Below, piece by piece: positions 5,827 to 7,543 of a stretch of 7,543 nucleotides of DNA. The translations under genes were made by a program, and so were the position numbers. Below the pieces are notes generated by a model. It worked only from the letters and a program-made list of their open reading frames with translations, was not told the DNA's origin and searched no databases. Source of the DNA: Fidelibacterota bacterium (GTDB lineage: Bacteria > Fidelibacterota > Fidelibacteria > Fidelibacterales > Fidelibacteraceae); assembly GCA_016937825.1 (NCBI GenBank), contig JAFGVT010000066.1, positions 1 to 7,543 of the forward strand. The letters run 5' to 3'. How positions within the stretch are numbered: position 1 is the first letter of the stretch; every line of letters begins with the position of its first letter.

Positions 5827-7332
5827 TTACTTCTCATAAGGTCGAAAACCCAGAACCACGCGCCACTCACGTTCATGCAGGCCGGTTGTCTGCCAGACAA
5901 CGTCCTTGACGACCCTTTCATCGGATCCGGGAGCCAGATACACATAGTTTCCTTCCCCGTTCGGCTCTGCGGCGATCTTTTTGCCCAATGCCAGCAAGCT
6001 TTCATATCCGGCATAGGCGGGATCACTGAAAAGCATCTTTCCGATCTCATCTTTATCCTGATCGTAGATGATCATACCATCGGGTTGCATGATCCATAGT
6101 TCATAATCTGCCGGTATTTTACTCATTTTAAGAAGCGGGTCGATCAGCAATTCGGGACGGATCAGAACAGACACCGAGCCAAAGAGTTCTTTCTTGTCGT
6201 CAAAGACCGGATAAGCCAGATCGACCGACAAAAAGCCCTCAACCGCCATGAATCCGCTGCTGAATTCCGGTTTTGGATCTTTCCGGAGAGCAATCACATG
6301 ATCCTGCATGCTGATGTCCGTGTTCTCGAAATTCTTATAATCGGCAGGTTCGATATAGCGTAATATGCCGTCCAAGGTGATAAAGTTCGATTCGACGATA
6401 TCCTGATTGTCATGGAGAATGGCAACAAGGAGTTCTCTGATCTCAGGCTCATGTTGAAGGTCCGGATCCATCTCGGTGATGCATTTTCTTATGGAAGCAT
6501 CGATCCCGTCGAGACGCTTTTTCAGATCGGGAACAAAACGATCGAGCGACAAGGTCAATTTCAGCGGGACTTCCGGGGCGGCGCCTCTGCGTTCAGCCAG
6601 GACCATCCACCAATTCAAATTCGGCAGTTTCCTGTAATGTGCCGTCATCAAGCCCTCATGTTCATATGTCATGACGCCGCTTTCTTTTTTCAAGGCGTCG
6701 GAAACGGCTTCGCGCATAGATACACCGCCCCGGGTAAGGGTATTCATAAAGATGAGATCACTTTCCCCGGCAAGCACGGCAATCCCGAGGGGATCCAGAA
6801 CATACCACAGATAATGGGGAGAAAAGTTGAAATCGCGATCCAGTTTTGTATGAAGATCATCGAGAAAAACGGACACACCCAGTGCGCCGATGATCTTCCG
6901 GTCCGCCACGATGGGGGCCGCAACCACCCCGGATCTTTTCCCTGTCGAACGGCTGTACACGGGGAAGCCGATCACCGCTTCACCCTTAAATAAAGATCCG
7001 AAATACGGCCGGTTGCTTAAATTCAGGTTCGTATAATCCATCTCAAGGGAATAATAGTTGCCGTCCGGCAAGACAAAGAAATAGGCACCGGGCAGATCTG
7101 CAGCCAGTTTTTCCAGATACGGTTTTATGCCGCTCCAGTCCCCGCTTTTTGCTTCCGGCGTCATCGCCGCAAGTTCGAGAGATGCCAGCGTATTCATAAA
7201 AATATCATCCAGATAGTGGGCGGCCACATTGACCGTAGCTTCGGGACCCGCCGCAAGGCCGGTCTTCTCTTTTTGGGCACACGCGGAGATAAGGATGCCA
7301 AGAGCAAGTAAAACGGCATTCAGGGTTTTCAT
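5827..7332 (-). CDS. Periplasmic or surface lipoprotein with two Cache-like (PDC) sensor regions, no output domain
   Basis: 501 residues with a lipoprotein signal (LGILISAC, C18). Residues ~30-250 resemble a dCache domain. The core is FFVLPDGNYYSLEMDYTNLN (85-104), SNRPYFGSLFKGEAVIG (106-122), VYSRSTGKRSGVVAAPIV (125-142) and IIGALGVSVFLDDL (147-160), matching the 'PDG...NRPYF...S..TG...PI....GvlG' pattern of extracellular chemoreceptor and kinase sensors. A helical stretch (~260-325) leads to a second Cache-like region (~330-498) with LWIMQPDGMIIYDQDKDEIG (412-431) and LFSDPAY (434-440), ending EWRVVLGFRPYEK. No TM helix follows the signal, and no kinase, GGDEF or MCP domain is present. It would therefore bind a small molecule and act as a binding protein or partner sensor (inference). 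The ligand is unknown; some dCache domains bind amino acids or carboxylates. The start is preceded by a strong GGAGGAG. It is convergent with the operon and separated from it by a terminator. Confidence 0.82.
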   Translation of the reverse strand: MKTLNAVLLALGILISACAQKEKTGLAAGPEATVNVAAHYLDDIFMNTLASLELAAMTPEAKSGDWSGIKPYLEKLAADLPGAYFFVLPDGNYYSLEMDYTNLNLSNRPYFGSLFKGEAVIGFPVYSRSTGKRSGVVAAPIVADRKIIGALGVSVFLDDLHTKLDRDFNFSPHYLWYVLDPLGIAVLAGESDLIFMNTLTRGGVSMREAVSDALKKESGVMTYEHEGLMTAHYRKLPNLNWWMVLAERRGAAPEVPLKLTLSLDRFVPDLKKRLDGIDASIRKCITEMDPDLQHEPEIRELLVAILHDNQDIVESNFITLDGILRYIEPADYKNFENTDISMQDHVIALRKDPKPEFSSGFMAVEGFLSVDLAYPVFDDKKELFGSVSVLIRPELLIDPLLKMSKIPADYELWIMQPDGMIIYDQDKDEIGKMLFSDPAYAGYESLLALGKKIAAEPNGEGNYVYLAPGSDERVVKDVVWQTTGLHEREWRVVLGFRPYEK

Positions 7333-7340
7333 TTTTCAAA

Positions 7341-7347
7341 CTCCTCC
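7341..7347 (-). promoter_or_regulatory. Strong Shine-Dalgarno of the Cache lipoprotein gene
   Basis: On the minus strand the seven bases read GGAGGAG and lie eight bases before the ATG at 7332-7330, an optimal spacing for 16S rRNA pairing. This fixes the start of the Cache lipoprotein. It stands out because the genes starting at 956, 1015, 1850 and 2742 have no comparable site. Confidence 0.8.
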
Positions 7348-7364
7348 ATATTTTTAAGCTTTCA

Positions 7365-7376
7365 TTTCCCCGGAAA
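7365..7376. repeat. Inverted repeat TTTCC-CC-GGAAA in the leader of the Cache gene
   Basis: These are perfect five-base arms around a CC centre. In the minus-strand RNA it would form the tip of a longer imperfect hairpin, with CTTTC upstream and GAAAG downstream pairing outside an asymmetric internal loop. It sits about 18 bases upstream of the GGAGGAG ribosome-binding site. It may affect initiation or be chance; the sequence alone cannot decide. Confidence 0.4.
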
Positions 7377-7389
7377 GGAAGGAAAGTTA

Positions 7390-7419
7390 GGGAAAATGAT
7401 CGCCAACGATATCATTCCC
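7390..7419. repeat. Imperfect inverted repeat in the leader of the Cache gene
   Basis: ATCG (7399-7402) pairs with CGAT (7407-7410) around a CCAA loop. AATG (7395-7398) pairs with CATT (7413-7416) past a two-base bulge, and GGG (7390-7392) pairs with CCC (7417-7419) past a second bulge, giving eleven pairs in all. As DNA it could be an operator. As RNA transcribed from the minus strand it would be a stem in the 5' leader of the Cache lipoprotein gene. There is no U tract after it in the leftward direction, so it is not a typical terminator. Confidence 0.45.
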
Positions 7420-7435
7420 AATCTCCGGCAGATTT

Positions 7436-7446
7436 CCCGGTCCGGG
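7436..7446. repeat. Short GC-rich palindrome CCCGG-T-CCGGG
   Basis: This is a perfect five-base inverted repeat with a single central base, standing out in AT-rich surroundings upstream of the Cache gene. It could be a protein-binding site or a small stem in the leader RNA. Its length alone is compatible with chance. Confidence 0.35.
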
Positions 7447-7455
7447 TATCCTTAA

Positions 7456-7486
7456 CTGCATTATTTATGTTTTACACGTAAATTTG
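7456..7486 (+). promoter_or_regulatory. Candidate Bacteroidota-type promoter pointing right, with overlapping palindrome
   Basis: TAAATTTG at 7479-7486 matches the Bacteroidota primary-sigma -7 element TAnnTTTG perfectly. CTG at 7456-7458 lies exactly 20 bases upstream, where the -33 TTG is expected (one mismatch). A perfect inverted repeat TTTAC-AC-GTAAA (7471-7482) overlaps the spacer and the first half of the -7 element, where a repressor could act. Transcription would start near 7493 and run out of the right edge, implying a gene beyond the window divergent from the Cache lipoprotein. This is the only perfect TAnnTTTG I found in the intergenic gaps. Confidence 0.38.
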
Positions 7487-7543
7487 GTGCATTTTCTTAT
7501 CAGTTCCTAATGATTTGTACGCATAAGAGTGCCGCTCAATGTA

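Noticed and set aside
6412..6993. Plus-strand open frame of 193 codons inside the Cache lipoprotein region
   Set aside because: It is antisense to the Cache motifs and shows no domain.
7510..7543. Possible rightward gene start at ATG 7510
   Set aside because: Only eleven codons are visible before the edge and there is no ribosome-binding site. It is kept only as a remark under the rightward promoter candidate.
1..7543. CRISPR arrays, tRNA or rRNA genes, insertion sequences, SusC/SusD pairs
   Set aside because: No repeated spacer pattern, tRNA cloverleaf, transposase motif, terminal repeats or TonB-dependent receptor sequence was seen on either strand.

Overview
The window most likely comes from a member of the Bacteroidota (Bacteroidetes) or a close relative, probably an anaerobic polysaccharide user. 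Four observations support this, all as inference. Most genes lack a clear Shine-Dalgarno sequence. The left-edge gene belongs to a secreted family I know mainly from Bacteroidota. There are three predicted lipoproteins. One AT-rich upstream region carries a perfect match to the Bacteroidota -7 promoter element TAnnTTTG. Coding DNA is moderately GC-rich and the intergenic gaps are AT-rich. No taxonomic marker gene is present.

Layout: (1) Positions 1-956, minus strand, hold the N-terminal 318 codons of a secreted protein, often labelled 'asparagine synthetase B' in Bacteroidota, that runs off the left edge. (2) A 58-base AT-rich divergent gap follows. (3) Positions 1015-5740, plus strand, hold four overlapping genes that look like one operon. 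They are a ZnuA-like metal-binding lipoprotein, a 10-TM EamA/DMT transporter, an O6-alkylguanine-DNA alkyltransferase (Ogt/MGT), and an 835-residue lipoprotein fusing an Ig-like domain, a GH9 catalytic domain and a divergent polysaccharide-deacetylase (CE4-like) domain. (4) A strong bidirectional hairpin terminator lies in the 86-base convergent gap. (5) Positions 5827-7332, minus strand, encode a lipoprotein with two Cache-like sensor regions and no signalling output domain. (6) Positions 7333-7543 contain its leader, with a strong Shine-Dalgarno and several inverted repeats, plus a candidate promoter pointing right, out of the window.

How the genes may work together: the clearest biochemical unit is the GH9-deacetylase fusion, a cell-envelope enzyme expected to cut a beta-1,4-linked glycan and remove acetyl groups from it or its fragments. 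Its partners are not obviously one pathway. The solute-binding protein has no ABC permease or ATPase in the window, and the alkyltransferase is a housekeeping DNA-repair enzyme. The EamA transporter could move a small metabolite, but nothing here fixes its substrate. The main points for follow-up are the GH9-CE4 fusion with its altered deacetylase motifs, the missing first metal ligand in the ZnuA-like protein, and the detached double-Cache lipoprotein with its structured leader.
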